Made by a program: the position numbers and the translations under genes
In this document: positions 49,201 through 60,500 of the stretch, piece by piece
How the letters are laid out: each line of letters begins with the position of its first letter
How positions within the stretch are numbered: the stretch's first letter is position 1
The notes under the pieces: model-generated
Told to the model about the DNA's origin: nothing
The model's database searches: none
Seen by the model: only the letters and a program-made list of their open reading frames with translations
Assembly (NCBI RefSeq): GCF_016097555.1
Contig: NC_054708.1
Coordinates: 1,678,382 to 1,742,381, forward strand
DNA from: Gigantopelta aegis
Taxonomy: Eukaryota > Mollusca > Gastropoda > Neomphalida > Peltospiridae
DNA: 64,000 bases
Direction of reading: 5' to 3'

Positions 49201-51502
49201 CAGCAACTAGCTTTCTCAAACACAGTTAATCATCCCCAGCATAAGAACAGACTACCAGAAAACAATATCCATCACCTTAATTATAGTGGGTGCACTCCTC
49301 CATGAAAACTAGTCAAGCAATGTAGAAATCTGCATAATGGTCCAATACCTCACTCCTGGATAAGAAATGTTTTATTTAACGACGCGCTTAACACATGTTA
49401 TTTACGGTTATATGGCGTCAGACATATGGTTAAGGACCACACAGATTTGGAGAGGAAACCCGCTGTCGCCACTACATGGGCTACTCTTTCCGATTAGCAG
49501 CAAGGGATCTTTTATTTGCGCTTCCCACAGGCAGGATAGCACAAGCCATGGCCTTTGTTGAACCAGTTATGGATCACTGGCCGGTGCAAGTGGTTTACAC
49601 CTACCCACTGAGCCTTGCGGAGCACTCACTCAGGGTTTGGAGTCAGTATCTGGATTAAAAATACCATGCCTCGACTGGGATCCGAACCCAGTACCTACCA
49701 GCCTGTTGATCGATGGCCTAACCACGTCCTGGATGAGAATACAATGAACTATAGAAGCAATCCATAAGACTGACCATCATTGATAAACGATATCCAGAGA
49801 CACAGGTTTACACGGATGATCACGTACTATTGCAATGGAGGGACTGGAATCTTCATCGATGATCTTTTCGGAGTTCAGGAAGAGACACGTATCTTTACAA
49901 GAAGAAGAAAGGCAGGAATGTTTTATTTAACAACGTCCTCAAAACGTTTTAATTACTCTTATGTATGGTGTCGGACATATGGTCAAGGACCACGCAGATA
50001 ATGAGAGAGGAAACCTGCTGCAGCCATGCGATGGGGTGTTCTTTCCAATTAGCAACAAGGGATCTTTCATATGCAGCATCCCACAGATATACCACGACCT
50101 TTGTTAAAGCAGTTGAAGCACATTGGCTGGAACGAGAAATAGCCTAATGGGCCCACTGATGAGGTTGATCCTAGACTGACTGTGTATCAAGTGAGCGTTT
50201 TACAACTGGGCTATGTCATGAGACTGTATCAAGTGAGCGTTTTACCACTGGGCTACGTCACGACCCCATCTCCATCGTGTGCTGCATCTTATTCAATGGT
50301 GTGAACATAATTAGTACCAAATGGGACAAATGTCCATAGGTCATCGTCCTTCCTGATGCCATCTGTCCTCCAAGCTCCCAAACACAACAAACTTCATACT
50401 CACAATGGTCCTAGGCCAGTCCATGGCTGCAGTGCAAACCAAGTTGTGCTCAATGTGCCAATCCATGAATGCATACAGACTGGAAGAACCAGAGAATACT
50501 TGGGTTTAACTAACATAAAGAACCATCATTAAATCTTTCTAAAGAGCTTCCAGACAGACAACTGTCATAGACCGGCTATCCTGGAACAAGAAATTCGTTA
50601 TATTCCGACTGGGAACTTGTGGAGATGCTGAACATTCAATGGAACATGTTACCTAAGACTGTCGAAACCTACATCAGTTGGAAAACACCACATTGATGAT
50701 GAAAACAACACTAGAGAAGAAACTGTATTGAACAAGAGATGAAATACACGGCTGGCCTTGAGGTGTTGTCAATCAATGAATATCCTAAAATGACAACTTC
50801 CGTTGTTCTTCTTAACGACCACGTGTGCATCTCTTGGATAATCTACTGCTCCATTACAAGTAACTGCGAACACAATTTGGTCAGGAGAAACATTTCTCCG
50901 ATAGGATTTGTTTAATGCTTATATATGTACACTCTTATATCCTGTTTGTGCTGTTTTAATGAGATCCGATAAGAATGCCTGTACTGATGTACTAAAGACT
51001 TAATCTTCAGTTATCTTTTAATACAGAGAGGAAGGGGAGGGGGAGACCAGTAGGAGTGTTTAATTGATTTTAGTCTTCGTTCATGTGTTGGCAAGATTAC
51101 ATTATACTAAATACAGAATTTTAGTTTTGTGTTCTCACATACTAAAATTCAGCATTTTTAATTTTCATTTATTACTGCCTTTTATAACCATTAAGATACA
51201 CATTATTGGAATGTCTTGCTTAAGTGTTCAATTTTGGCAAATCTAAATAATTTCTCGTCACCTTGGTATTAGCAGTACAGTAGCTCCAAATTCAAATTTA
51301 AACAAGGAAACAATTTAAGTATTAGTGACTTCAAGAGTATGCAATATGCCTGATGAACTTGACAAATGATGGTTGTTTTAGTAATTAATGTTACCAGGAT
51401 CACAGATACTAATTTATTTTGAATGTTATGGCAAGAAAATTAAATTCCTACAATCCTACCTGACACGAGTGACGATAAGGAGAACAATAGCGAACCCAGC
51501 AT
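41636..51502 (-). CDS. Secreted protein with two Ly6/uPAR-like and two ShK domains (9-exon gene)
   Basis: I built this gene from splice sites and reading phase. The exons are 51460-51502, 48426-48514, 47607-47663, 46519-46651, 45613-45716, 44969-45028, 44069-44189, 43313-43465 and 41636-41811. Together they give 936 nt, exactly 312 codons with TAA, and every junction has AG/GT borders in phase. Residues 1-17 are a signal peptide (MLGSLLFSLSSLVSVSA). Residues 18-107 and 109-202 are two cysteine-rich modules with 12 cysteines each, opening CPxC and closing with CC and a last C five residues on, like Ly6/uPAR (three-finger) domains. Residues 203-218 and 254-277 are Thr/Ser/Pro linkers. Residues 220-252 and 278-310 are ShK domains with identical cysteine spacing. 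There is no C-terminal hydrophobic anchor, so it is probably secreted. AATAAA lies 11 nt after the stop. Function unknown; no transcript evidence was available. Confidence 0.85.
42092..42172. repeat. imperfect palindrome (hairpin-type element)
   Basis: GCAACGCTACGACAGTCGTA pairs, with mismatches, with CTGCGACGGTCGTAGCGTTC further on. It lies in intron 8 of the Ly6/ShK gene. It resembles a fold-back, non-autonomous DNA element, but no target duplication was fixed. Confidence 0.6.
42656..43046. mobile_element. MITE with about 40-bp imperfect terminal inverted repeats
   Basis: The left end AAAGGGACATTCCTGAGTTT and onward is matched in reverse complement by the right end ending TAGGAATGTCTCTTT. 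The interior is non-coding and itself partly self-complementary. It lies in intron 8 of the Ly6/ShK gene. The TTAA before the left end may be part of a target duplication, but this is not certain. Confidence 0.75.
43313..43465 (-). CDS. Ly6/ShK gene exon 8: linker and first ShK domain
   Basis: Acceptor TTAATAG, donor GTATAG, phase 1-1. A Thr/Pro-rich linker is followed by a six-cysteine ShK domain (residues 220-252) ending CERTCNMCP. Confidence 0.88.
44069..44189 (-). CDS. Ly6/ShK gene exon 7: end of cysteine domain 2
   Basis: Acceptor CTAAAAG, donor GTACAT. Encodes residues 163-202 with the closing motif GCTICCKDGTC. Ends in phase 1 like exon 4. Confidence 0.82.
44250..44545. repeat. about 70-75-bp tandem repeat, 4 diverged units
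   Basis: Units share GCCATTTACATATTGAAG, a TAGGTRTGCGCTCAAGAGAT-like stretch and ATTTACACAC. It lies in intron 6 of the Ly6/ShK gene, past the donor-side exon 7. Confidence 0.75.
44969..45028 (-). CDS. Ly6/ShK gene exon 6: middle of cysteine domain 2
   Basis: Acceptor TTTTTTTCAG, donor GTATAC, 20 codons in phase 0-0. Encodes TCEIDKQGGLYSGKC and five further residues. Counterpart of exon 3. Confidence 0.8.
45299..45485 (+). mobile_element. SINE fragment (TTGGATATAA-tail family)
   Basis: An ATTC-repeat-rich start is followed by CCTGGACAGACAGCC and the tail AACCTTAATTGGATATAAAC, ACGAAAATAAGTTGAAATG. The reverse form of the same tail occurs at 47935-48140. Intron 5 of the Ly6/ShK gene. Confidence 0.65.
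45613..45716 (-). CDS. Ly6/ShK gene exon 5: start of cysteine domain 2
   Basis: Acceptor GTTGCAG, donor GTAGGC. Encodes residues 108-142, including HCPTCAMTSDPRDC. It parallels exon 2. Confidence 0.85.
45903..46198 (-). mobile_element. inserted SINE-like sequence with a 17-bp flanking duplication
   Basis: AGAAGGAATGCTTATTA stands on both sides (about 45886-45902 and 46199-46215), as a target-site duplication would. Inside are a GT-rich tract and minus-strand SINE pieces (TTTGGTAATTCTGACATA, AGTAGCAAGGGATATTTAAT) interrupted by other sequence. Boundaries are approximate. Confidence 0.55.
46208..46247. repeat. (ATT)n microsatellite
   Basis: Uninterrupted ATT/TTA triplets, about 13 repeats. 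Confidence 0.9.
46255..46486 (-). mobile_element. tRNA-derived SINE in intron 4
   Basis: Minus-strand SINE. The head TAGCCCAGTGGTAAAGAGCT, with CACTTGATGCCCGGTCGGTC, lies at the high-coordinate end. The body includes TAGAACGAGACGGGGGTCG and TTAGCAGAAAGGGATATTTT on the plus strand. The tail is degraded next to the ATT run. Confidence 0.75.
46519..46651 (-). CDS. Ly6/ShK gene exon 4: end of cysteine domain 1
   Basis: Acceptor CTGCAG, donor GTACGT. Encodes residues 64-107 with the closing motif CTSCCSGPDCDD. Ends in phase 1. A SINE begins only about 33 bp past its donor. Confidence 0.87.
46796..47440. repeat. 28-bp minisatellite
   Basis: About 22 units with core AATATCTTTAACTGTGTACA then TTTGCACC. 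The left part is more diverged (TTAACTTTGTAAATTTGCAT). Lies in intron 3 of the Ly6/ShK gene. Confidence 0.88.
47607..47663 (-). CDS. Ly6/ShK gene exon 3: middle of cysteine domain 1
   Basis: A 19-codon phase 0-0 exon between ATTTAG and GTGAGC. Encodes VCVGNLEEWKFSVTCSTSL (residues 45-63). It is the counterpart of exon 6. Confidence 0.83.
47808..47862 (-). mobile_element. SINE tRNA-head fragment
   Basis: In reverse it reads CCTTGGTGGTGTAGCGGATA and AGCCATCAGATTAAAGGCTG. This resembles the tRNA-like head of the SINE in the tRNA array. No body follows. Confidence 0.55.
47935..48140 (-). mobile_element. SINE (TTGGATATAA-tail family), minus strand
   Basis: Reverse-strand tail ATTAGATATAAGCATGAAAA and an ATGAATGAATAA end lie at low coordinates. 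The body contains CAGCACTGACTTATCTCACT and CAGTCCAGGGCAGCGTTCTT. Same family as 45299-45485. Intron 2 of the Ly6/ShK gene. Confidence 0.65.
48426..48514 (-). CDS. Ly6/ShK gene exon 2: start of cysteine domain 1
   Basis: Acceptor CTTTCAG, donor GTAAG. Encodes residues 15-44, including the CPSC opening and cysteines 32 and 39. It is homologous to exon 5 in phase and in its GAT/GTA end. Confidence 0.85.
49362..49726 (-). mobile_element. tRNA-derived SINE (same family as the tRNA array)
   Basis: The tail AAGAAATGTTTTATTTAACG lies at the low end and the truncated tRNA head (TTAGGCCATCGATCAACAGG in reverse) at the high end. It is flanked by an 8-bp duplication TCCTGGAT (49354-49361 and 49727-49734). 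Inserted in the LINE remnant. Confidence 0.85.
49915..50269 (-). mobile_element. tRNA-derived SINE, second family, head repeated
   Basis: The low-coordinate end is AGGAATGTTTTATTTAACAA. The head TAGCCCAGTTGTAAAACGCT occurs at about 50205, with a second, near-identical head piece right after it (TAGCCCAGTGGTAAAACGCT in reverse at about 50265). Related to the SINE at 46255. Confidence 0.8.
50831..51459. other. intron 1 (5' part), nothing recognised
   Basis: AT-rich sequence between the LINE remnant and exon 1 of the Ly6/ShK gene. No repeat unit or RNA gene seen. Confidence 0.5.
51460..51502 (-). CDS. Ly6/ShK gene exon 1: start and signal peptide
   Basis: ATG at 51502-51500 opens a 14-codon hydrophobic leader and ends one base into codon 15 at the donor GTAGG. 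Phase 1 matches exon 2. The 5' UTR and promoter are not defined. Confidence 0.8.
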
Positions 51503-52094
51503 GTTGCGAGTAGTTACAGGTTGTAGTGCACTATGATAAGACAAAGGTTAGTAGAAAATCAATGTGCCATATCGCTTCACCTATACCAACACGAACATCT
51601 TGTGTCCAGAGTTAAATTCCCAGGCATGTCATTTAGTGTCCACTGGTAATTCAACAGTACATAGTGATGACTATTAAACAAAAACAATGAATGAACAAAT
51701 GAATAAAAAAAAGAAACAAAAAAGAAAGAAATGTTTAATTTAATGATATTTTAACTATCATTTCAATTGATCATACTCTGACTTAACACAAAGTTGAAAT
51801 TTTGTTTCTGTAAACAAAACGTTCTGAATATTGATATACTTTATCACAACTCCACTAGGAGAAAATAAATTAAACATTTATAAACTATTACTGTACTGTC
51901 TGACCATGGCAATAGTTCTGTGTTTGTCTCAGACCTGAAGTGGTCTAACTATAGACATGATGCTTCAGTTCCGACTGGGCAGTATTAACATTTTAGGTTT
52001 GTTATCGGCATTTTGGGGGTACATGTAATTAACTTTGTACTGGTGCAGTATTCTGTATTTTGAGGTTTGTTTCGTATGGTAAATAGGTTAAAGT
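51503..52094. other. upstream region of the Ly6/ShK gene
   Basis: Contains the 5' UTR side of the gene, reading leftward from about 51600. I could not define a TATA box or a transcription start. Confidence 0.4.
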
Positions 52095-52205
52095 TGGTTT
52101 TCTTTAACAACATCACTAGTGCACATTGATTTATTAATCATCAGCTATTGGATGTCAAACATTTGGTAATTTTGACATATAGTCTTAGAGAGGAAAGCCT
52201 GTAAA
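52095..52205 (-). mobile_element. SINE 3'-end fragment
   Basis: In reverse it reads TCCTCTCTAAGACTATATGT, CATCCAATAGCTGATGATTA and CTAGTGATGTTGTTAAAGA. This matches the tail half of the SINE at 36133-36440. Confidence 0.75.
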
Positions 52206-53680
52206 TCAGTATTAACATGATACCGATACCGAATGGTATATACGGTATACCAGTTCTAGCTTCAGTTCTGAGGTGGAAACACTGTGAGAACTAACTCTGC
52301 CAGTGTCTGACAGTGCAGTAACATTTTGTAAATGTTTAATCTTCTGAAGGTTGTATGAAGAAATATAGAATTTGAATATGTATATGACATCACTCAACTA
52401 CATTTTAAATGACTGCCATTTTGGGTCTGCCAAGGGATGTTTGAAATCTGTGTACATTGTAAAACTCACTGGTTGGACTCTCAGTGACATTAAGAAGGTG
52501 ACGATGTTTTGTATATAATATCTCTAATAACACTATGTGACTTCTTGCTATATATCATGCTCATTGAGATTTTCAACCAAAATATTATGTCTTGAAGGAA
52601 CAAATAAAATTCAACATCTGTTGCAAAAAAGTACACCATATTTTATTGTCAAAAAAGTATATAATAAAATATGAATATAATAATATTTATATGAGTAAAT
52701 GCATTTTAACAAACCATAAATATCAACCATTTTAAATACTCTTGCAGTTTTTGACAAAACGTTCTACAAAATTCAGGACGGAATGTAAGGTATCACACAT
52801 CAGATGCTAGTACAGACGGACATATCGAACATATCGTTGTGGTGTAGCGTACAGCAAGGAATGGTATTGCAAACACTAAGTTGTCCATGTCATATACAGA
52901 GGATTTGTCATGGTTTTTTATATGGAAAATATCAACAGAGTCTATGTTAATCTGTTAACTAGACAAAGGTTATATTTTACATATAATAAAACTTGAGTAG
53001 TGAATTGTATTTATCCTATAACACTTTTAAATATCATTTTAATTTGATCACAGCTCTAAAGTCTCCTGAGATTATGCACTTGACAAAATTTTATCAAAAT
53101 GTTGCACCCAGAGTTACAGGTCTCAATGGCTTGTAAACAAACGACCCACCGACAGCAGTACAAATATAAACCTATTAAAATATTAAGGTAAAATATCAAA
53201 TGTGTTTATTACATGGATATTATGGGTAAGTTATAGGATAAGTGAACATTATTTCATCCTGAAACATAGCAATACAGCTTGTCTTAGTAACAATCGGTGG
53301 TTATGTACTTAACGATCTTCACCGAAATATTAGATGAGGTTATGAAAAGGTATTTAAAATTTGATAATATCCACAACATAATACATGATAATTGAAACCA
53401 GTCCAGTATAAAAATGCAGTGAACAGAATTATGACCACTGATTGTAGTAACAGTCAAGATTTGAACTTGCAGACTTACAAACAACTTGCTGTCTTATTGC
53501 TAAATACATTATCAACATCTAACTGTTATACGGTGAAATCTACAGTCATCTTAAAATTGTGTAACTCATTTATTATATAACTTACTACCTGTAAAATATA
53601 TTGTTTATTTACTACAGACACAAACGTTTGAGGTCTGTTGGCATTAACTGAATTTAATTAGTCATAATTGAGCAAGTGAT
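52206..53680. other. intergenic, nothing recognised
   Basis: AT-rich sequence with scattered short open frames and no splice-consistent coding. No tandem repeat. Confidence 0.5.
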
Positions 53681-54960
53681 TCACACATACATAGTAACCT
53701 ATCACTGAATGTATATGGTCTAATCACTAAATGTGATCAGTTACTAATCAAACAAACAATTCACAAGTAAATGTGATCAGTCATTAATCAAACAAACTAT
53801 TCACAAGTATATGGTCCAGTCACTAAATGTGATCAGTCATTAATCAAACAAACTATTCACAAGTATATGGTCCAGTCACTAAATGTGATCAGTTACTAAT
53901 CAAACAAACTATTCACAAGTATATGGTCCAGTCACTAAATGTGATCAGTTACTAATCAAACAAACTATTCACAAGTATATGTGATCAGTCATTAATCAAA
54001 CAAACTATTCACAAGTATATGGTCCAGTCACTAAATTTGATCAGTCATTAATCAAACAAACTATTCACAAGTATATGGTCCAGTCACTAAATGTGATCAG
54101 TCATTAATCAAACAAACTATTCACAAGTATATGGTCCAGTCACTAAATGTGATCAGTCATTAATCAAACAAACTATTCACAAGTATATGGTCCAGTCACT
54201 AAATGTGATCAGTTACTAATCAAACAAACAATTCACAAGTAAATGTGATCAGTCATTAATCAAACAAACTATTCACAAGTATATGGTCCAGTCACTAAAT
54301 GATCAGTCATTAATCAAACAAACTATTCACAAGTATATGGTCCAGTCACTAAATGATCAGTCATTAATCAAACAAACTATTCACAAGTATATGGTCCAGT
54401 CACTAAATGTGATCAGTCATTAATCAAACAAACTATTCACAAGTATATGGTCCAGTCACTAAATGTGATCAGTTACTAATCAAACAAACTATTCACAAGT
54501 ATATGGTCCAGTCACTAAATGTGATCAGTCATTAATCAAACAAACTATTCACAAGTATATGGTCCAGTCACTAAATGTGATCAGTTACTAATCAAACAAA
54601 CTATTCACAAGTATATGGTCCAGTCACTAAATGTGATCAGTTACTAATCAAACAAACTATTCACAAGTATATGGTCCAGTCACTAAATGTGATCAGTTAC
54701 TAATCAAACAAACTATTCACAAGTATATGGTCCAGTCACTAAATGTGATCAGTCATTAATCAAACAAACTATTCACAAGTATATGGTCCAGTCACTAAAT
54801 GTGATCAGTTACTAATCAAACAAACTATTCACAAGTATATGGTCCAGTCACTAAATGTGATCAGTTACTAATCAAACAAACTATTCACAAGTATATGGTC
54901 CAGTCACTAAATGTGATCAGTTACTAATCAAACAAACTATTCATATGTACGTGGTCCAAT
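53681..54960. repeat. 56-bp minisatellite
   Basis: About 22 units of 56 bp, core GTATATGGTCCAGTCACTAA then ATGTGATCAGTYAYTAATCA and AACAAACTATTCACAA. TTACTAATC and TCATTAATC variants alternate. A few units lack TG. The last units decay past 54950. Confidence 0.92.
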
Positions 54961-55199
54961 CACTAAATATAATGAGTTATTAATTCAAAAAAACTATCCA
55001 CATTTCCTGGTAATAAACACTAAATGTAATTAGTTACTAATTCAACGAGTTATTCACTTGTATATTAATCACAAATAATTTGTACAATCATGAGACAATC
55101 AACCTCCCATTTCCTCCTGTTCCTGTTTGAGTTCAACATTAAAACACACACAGTATCAACACACACACACACGAACACACTTATAAAATCATTTAACAC

Positions 55200-55918
55200 A
55201 CGTATGATGCCTTACTGCCTGCTCTGTTAATGGTTCACCTCGAATTAACAAGTGACATGAAAGAATCAAGGTATGAGGATCATTCTCAGAACTCATTATA
55301 CTGGCAATAAGAGACTATTTCTCAATTTGATATTTCTTAATACCGTATGAATGCCTTACTGCCTGCTCTGTTAATGGTTCACCTAGAGTTAACAAGTGAC
55401 ATGAAAGAATCAAGGTATGAGGATCATTCTCAGAACTCATTATACTGGCAATAAGAGACTATTTCTCAATTTGATATTTCTTAATACCGTATGAATGCCT
55501 TACTGCCTGCTCTGTTAATGGTTCACCTCGAGTTAACAAGTGACATGAAAGAATCAAGGTATGAGGATCATTCTCAGAACTCATTATACTGGCAATAAGA
55601 GACTATTTCTCAATTTGATATTTCTTAATACCGTATGAATGACTTACTGCCTGCTCTGTTAATGGTTCACCTCGAGTTAACAAGTGACATGAAAGAATCA
55701 AGGTATGAGGATCATTCTCAGAACTCATTATACTGGCAATAAGAGACTATTTCTCAATTTGATATTTCTTAATACCGTATGAATGCCTTACTGCCTGCTC
55801 TGTTAATGGTTCACCTCGAGTTAACAAGTGACATGAAAGAATCAAGGTCTGAGGATCATTCTCAGAACTCATTATACTGGCAATAAGAGACTATTTCGCA
55901 ATTTGATATTTCTTAATA
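55200..55918. repeat. 144-bp tandem repeat, 5 copies
   Basis: The phrase CTTACTGCCTGCTCTGTTAA starts at 55211, 55355, 55499, 55643 and 55787, exactly 144 bp apart. Copies differ at only a few bases. Confidence 0.95.
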
Positions 55919-57128
55919 CCGATTATGTCAAATTATATTAACTTGTTTTAGTTTACGGGTGATGGGTTGGGATAAATGCTTCCATCTTCCACCCAATGTG
56001 ATTATTTGTTTCACAAAATAAACATAATTTTAATTAAGTATAATTTAATTAAGTATTGCACAAAACTGTCAATACTGAAAATGTACTTTTTGTGCATTAA
56101 ATACATCTGCACAGAAATTTCTACGGTGCATAAATGGTTTTATTAATGGGTCATACTTATTTACCGAGGAACTATCAGGCATGAAACGTTAAATGTTATT
56201 ATTTATTAACTAATTAACCCACTAATTAATAACACACCAATCACATCAATTTGTACAATCATGAGACAGATATCCTCCGTTTTATACCATTTTCATAATC
56301 AAATCCACACAAACACGCATAAACAATAATAATTCAACATAAATAATCATATAAATATTAGCTCTGAAATATCAATGACGTAACAATTTGCAAAAACAAT
56401 ACAACTGAGCAGTTTCAGAAATGTGTTTAACGTGTAGATATTTCATAACTTAGTAACATTTAATCCTCACCATAAGTCATGCATAATAACAAGCTCATTC
56501 CTGTTTAAATATTTTAAAATTGTGTCAGTCAGATTAATGTTTTGCAGTGGGATACATGGATTTGTGTATACATAAATCATTAAAACAACATTTGTATTCT
56601 TAAACTGTGAATCCAATAATAATGTAAATGTGAAATAAATTAAATGGGCAACAGCAGATAAGTGGATGTTACTTTATGTAGGATGTGGATGATGAGTAAT
56701 CAGATTCTGAAATATCTTAAATAACAAAACAAATGAAGGAATGATGGCCAATCGAGCAATAACAACAATCATCCTTGCAGTAAAAAAACATTATCATAAT
56801 GAAAGCAGTGTTTACCAAACAAACAACCAAAAACAATATTTATCACTTTAACCCACTCAATAAATCACTGATGCTGTAGCCAATATTTCTAACTTTTGGG
56901 GATTTTTTTTATGAAATAAATGCATGGGGTTTTTTCCTAATGAAATAAATGCATGGTTTTTTAATGGGGTTTTTTGGTTGTTGTTTTTTTGTAGCTTTTT
57001 TTTTGTTCATTTGTGTTTCAACTGAAGGGAAAACAAAGAAGAAAATGAGTCACATAGTAAGGCTGCAACAAAAAGTGACTGATCACCATTTACTAATTCC
57101 AGTAGTGTACAGAGATGTTTCACTGGTT
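55919..57128. other. intergenic, nothing recognised
   Basis: AT-rich sequence between two tandem repeats, with T- and A-runs. The frame 56949-57143 is low-complexity and not a supported gene. Confidence 0.5.
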
Positions 57129-57330
57129 TCATCTAATGTATGATCAAAGTGAAGTCATATTGTAATGTATGATCAAAGTGAAGCCATATTGTAATGTATG
57201 ATCAAAGTGAAGTCATATTGTAATGTATGATCAAAGTGAAGCCATATTGTAATGTATGATCAAAGTGAAGCCATATTGTAATGTATGATCAAAGTGAAGT
57301 CATATTGTAATGTATGATCAAAGTGAAGTC
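57129..57330. repeat. 29-bp tandem repeat, 7 copies
   Basis: Core TGTAATGTATGATCAAAGTG then AAGYCATAT. It lies about 130 bp beyond the stop codon of gene 2, so it may be within or just after that gene's 3' UTR. Confidence 0.92.
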
Positions 57331-57454
57331 GAGTTTCCCATGAATATCAGACAGCAGGACCACACTGATCTCCTGTGTGGAAACTTGTCACAAAAGCCTG
57401 TCAGTTATTGCAACCACAAAGTGTTTCAATTGACCCTGATTCCTAGACGTCCAT

Positions 57455-57548
57455 CTATTGCACAACACAGCCCCACCCCACTTCTTCTTCATCTGTGGTT
57501 TTCAACATTTCCGGTGGAGGCTCAGAAAACATCACAGGAAAATACAGC
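57455..57548 (-). CDS. gene 2, terminal exon
   Basis: Acceptor TTTCTTTTCCAG, then 30 codons (LYFPVMFSEPPPEMLKTTDE and onward) to TAG at 57457-57455. The first base completes the codon split by the previous exon. Confidence 0.75.
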
Positions 57549-60500
57549 CTGGAAAAGAAAACATGAAGATGTCAACAAAACAATTACAGATCACTAGCTG
57601 CAGAGAGAACAGTTTTACTAAACACAGCTACTTTTAAATACTGCACATTTCTGAAAAACACTTTTTTTTAAGTTTAAACTATTGATATTTTCTTTGTCTT
57701 GTTTTGTACATCTTGGATCTATGACTGTTATTCTAAAAGCTACAAATATTATATGTCAATGGACACTAGAAAGAGACTTTTCCACATCTCTGACTAGGAG
57801 TGCAACAGCTCATCCAGAAAACTATGAAAATATTACCTTTTAGTTCAAAAGTGCCGTTTTTGTATGTCAAGTTATGTGATAGAAAGAGAGATATCTTACA
57901 CAGGTGAGACAGAAAGAGAGATACCTGACACAGGTGAAACAGAGATACCTGACACAGGTGAGATAGAAAGAGACATACCTGACACAGGCGAGATAGAAAG
58001 AGAAATACCTGACACAGGTGATATAGAAACAGAGATACCTGACACAGGTGAGATAGAAAGAGAGATACCTGACACAGGTGAGATAGAAACGGAGATACCT
58101 GACACAGGCGAGATAGAAAGAGAGATACATGACACAGGCGAGATAGAAAGAGAGATACCTGACACAGGCGAGATAGAAAGAGAGATACCTGACACAGGTG
58201 AGATAGAAAGAGAGATACCTGACACAGGCGAGATAGAAAGAGAGATACCCGACACAGGCGAGATAAAAAGAGAGATACTTGAAACAGGCGAGATAGAAAG
58301 AGAGATACCTGACACAGGCGAGATAGAAAGAGATACATGACACAGGCGAGATAGAAAGAGAGATACATGACACAAGTGAGATAGAAAGAGAGATATCTGA
58401 CACAGGTGAGACAGAAAGAGAGATACCTGACACAGGTGAAACAGAGATACCTGACACAGGTGAGATAGAAAGAGAAATACCTGACACAGGTGATATAGAA
58501 ACAGAGATACCTGACACAGGTGAGATAAAAAGAGAGATACCTGACACAGGTGAGATAGAAATGGAGATACCTGACACAGGCGAGATAGAAAGAGAGATAC
58601 ATGACACAGGCGAGATAGAAAGAGAGATACCTGACACAGGCGAGATAGAAAGAGAGATACCTGACACAGGCAAGATAAAAAGAGAGATACCTGACACAGG
58701 CGAGATAGAAAGAGAGATACCCGACACAGGCGAGATAAAAAGAGAGATACTTGAAACAGGCGAGATAGAAAGAGAGATACCTGACACAGGCGAGATAGAA
58801 AGAGATACATGACACAGGCGAGATAGAAAGAGAGATACATGACACAAGTGAGATAGAAAGAGAGATATCTGACACAGGCGAGATAGAAAGAGAGATACAT
58901 GACACAGGCGAGATAGAAAGAGAGATACATGACACAGGCGAGATAGAAAGAGAGATACATGACACAAGTGAGATAGAAAGAGAGATATCTGACACAGGCG
59001 AGATAGAAAGAGAGATACATGACACAGGCGAGATAGAAAGAGAGATACATGACACAGGCGAGATAGAAAGAGAGATACATGACACAGGCGAGATAGAAAG
59101 AGAGATACATGACACAGGCGAGATAGAAAGAGATACATGACACAGGCGAGATAGAAAGAGAGATACATGACACAGGTGAGATAGAAAGAGAGATACATGA
59201 CACAGGCGAGATAGAAAGAGAGATATCTGACACAGGCGAGATAGAAAGAGATACATGACACAAGTAAGATAGAAAGAGAGATATCTGACACAGGCGAGAT
59301 AGAAAGAGAGATACATGACACAGGCGAGATAGAAAGAGAGATACATGACACAGGCGAGATAGAAAGAGAGATACATGACACAGGCGAGATAGAAAGAGAG
59401 ATACATGACACAGGCGAGATAGAAAGAGAGATACCTGACACAGGCGAGATAGAAAGAGAGATACATGACACAGGCGAGATAGAAAGAGATACATGACACA
59501 AGTAAGATAGAAAGAGAGATACATGACACAAGTGAGATAGAAAGAGAGATATCTGACACAAGTGAGATAGAAAGAGAGATATCTGACACAGGCGAGATAG
59601 AAAGAGATACATGACACAAGTAAGATAGAAAGAGAGATACATGACACAAGTGAGATAGAAAGAGAGATACATGACACAAGTGAGATAGAAAGAGAGATAT
59701 CTGACACAAGTGAGATAGAAAGAGATACATGACACAAGTGAGATAGAAAGAGATACATGACACAAGTGAGATAGAAAGAGAGATACATGACACAAGTGAG
59801 ATAGAAAGAGAGATATCTGACACAAGTGAGATAGAAAGAGAGATATCTGACACAGGCGAGATAGAAAGAGAGATACATGACACAGGCGAGATAGAAAGAG
59901 AGATACATGACACAGGCGAGATAGAAAGAGATACATGACACAGGCGAGATAGAAAGAGAGATACATGACACAGGCGAGATAGAAAGAGAGATACATGACA
60001 CAGGCGAGATAGAAAGAGAGATATCTGACACAGGCGAGATAGAAAGAGAGATACATGACACAGGCGAGATAGAAAGAGAGATACATGACACAGGCGAGAT
60101 AGAAAGAGAGATACATGACACAGGCGAGATAGAAAGAGAGATACATGACACAGGCAAGATAGAAAGAGAGATATCTGACACAGGCGAGATAGAAAGAGAG
60201 ATACATGACACAGGCGAGATAGAAAGAGATACATGACACAAGTGAGATAGAAAGAGAGATATCTGACACAGGCGAGATAGAAAGAGAGATACCCGACACA
60301 GGCGAGATAGAAAGAGAGATACATGACACATGTGAGATAGAAAGAGAGATATCTGACACAGGCGAGATAGAAAGAGAGATACATGACACAAGTGAGATAG
60401 AAAGAGAGATATCTGACACAGGCGAGATAGAAAGAGATACATGACACAAGTGAGATAGAAAGAGATATCTGACACAGGCGAGATAGAAAGAGATACATGA

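Larger units (their letters stand above)
48905..50830 (+). mobile_element. degenerate LINE fragment carrying nested SINEs
   Basis: Plus-strand reading around 48970 gives KKLAGTKWGADYILKKVYQD and VRP. This is the conserved post-RT segment of Jockey/CR1-like LINEs (LAG..WGA....L...Y...VRP). Around 50610 it gives LGTCGDAEHSMEHV...DC, the usual C-terminal knuckle. The frame is ruined by many changes. Two SINEs lie inside. The whole block sits in intron 1 of the Ly6/ShK gene. Boundaries are approximate and the clade is an inference. Confidence 0.65.
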
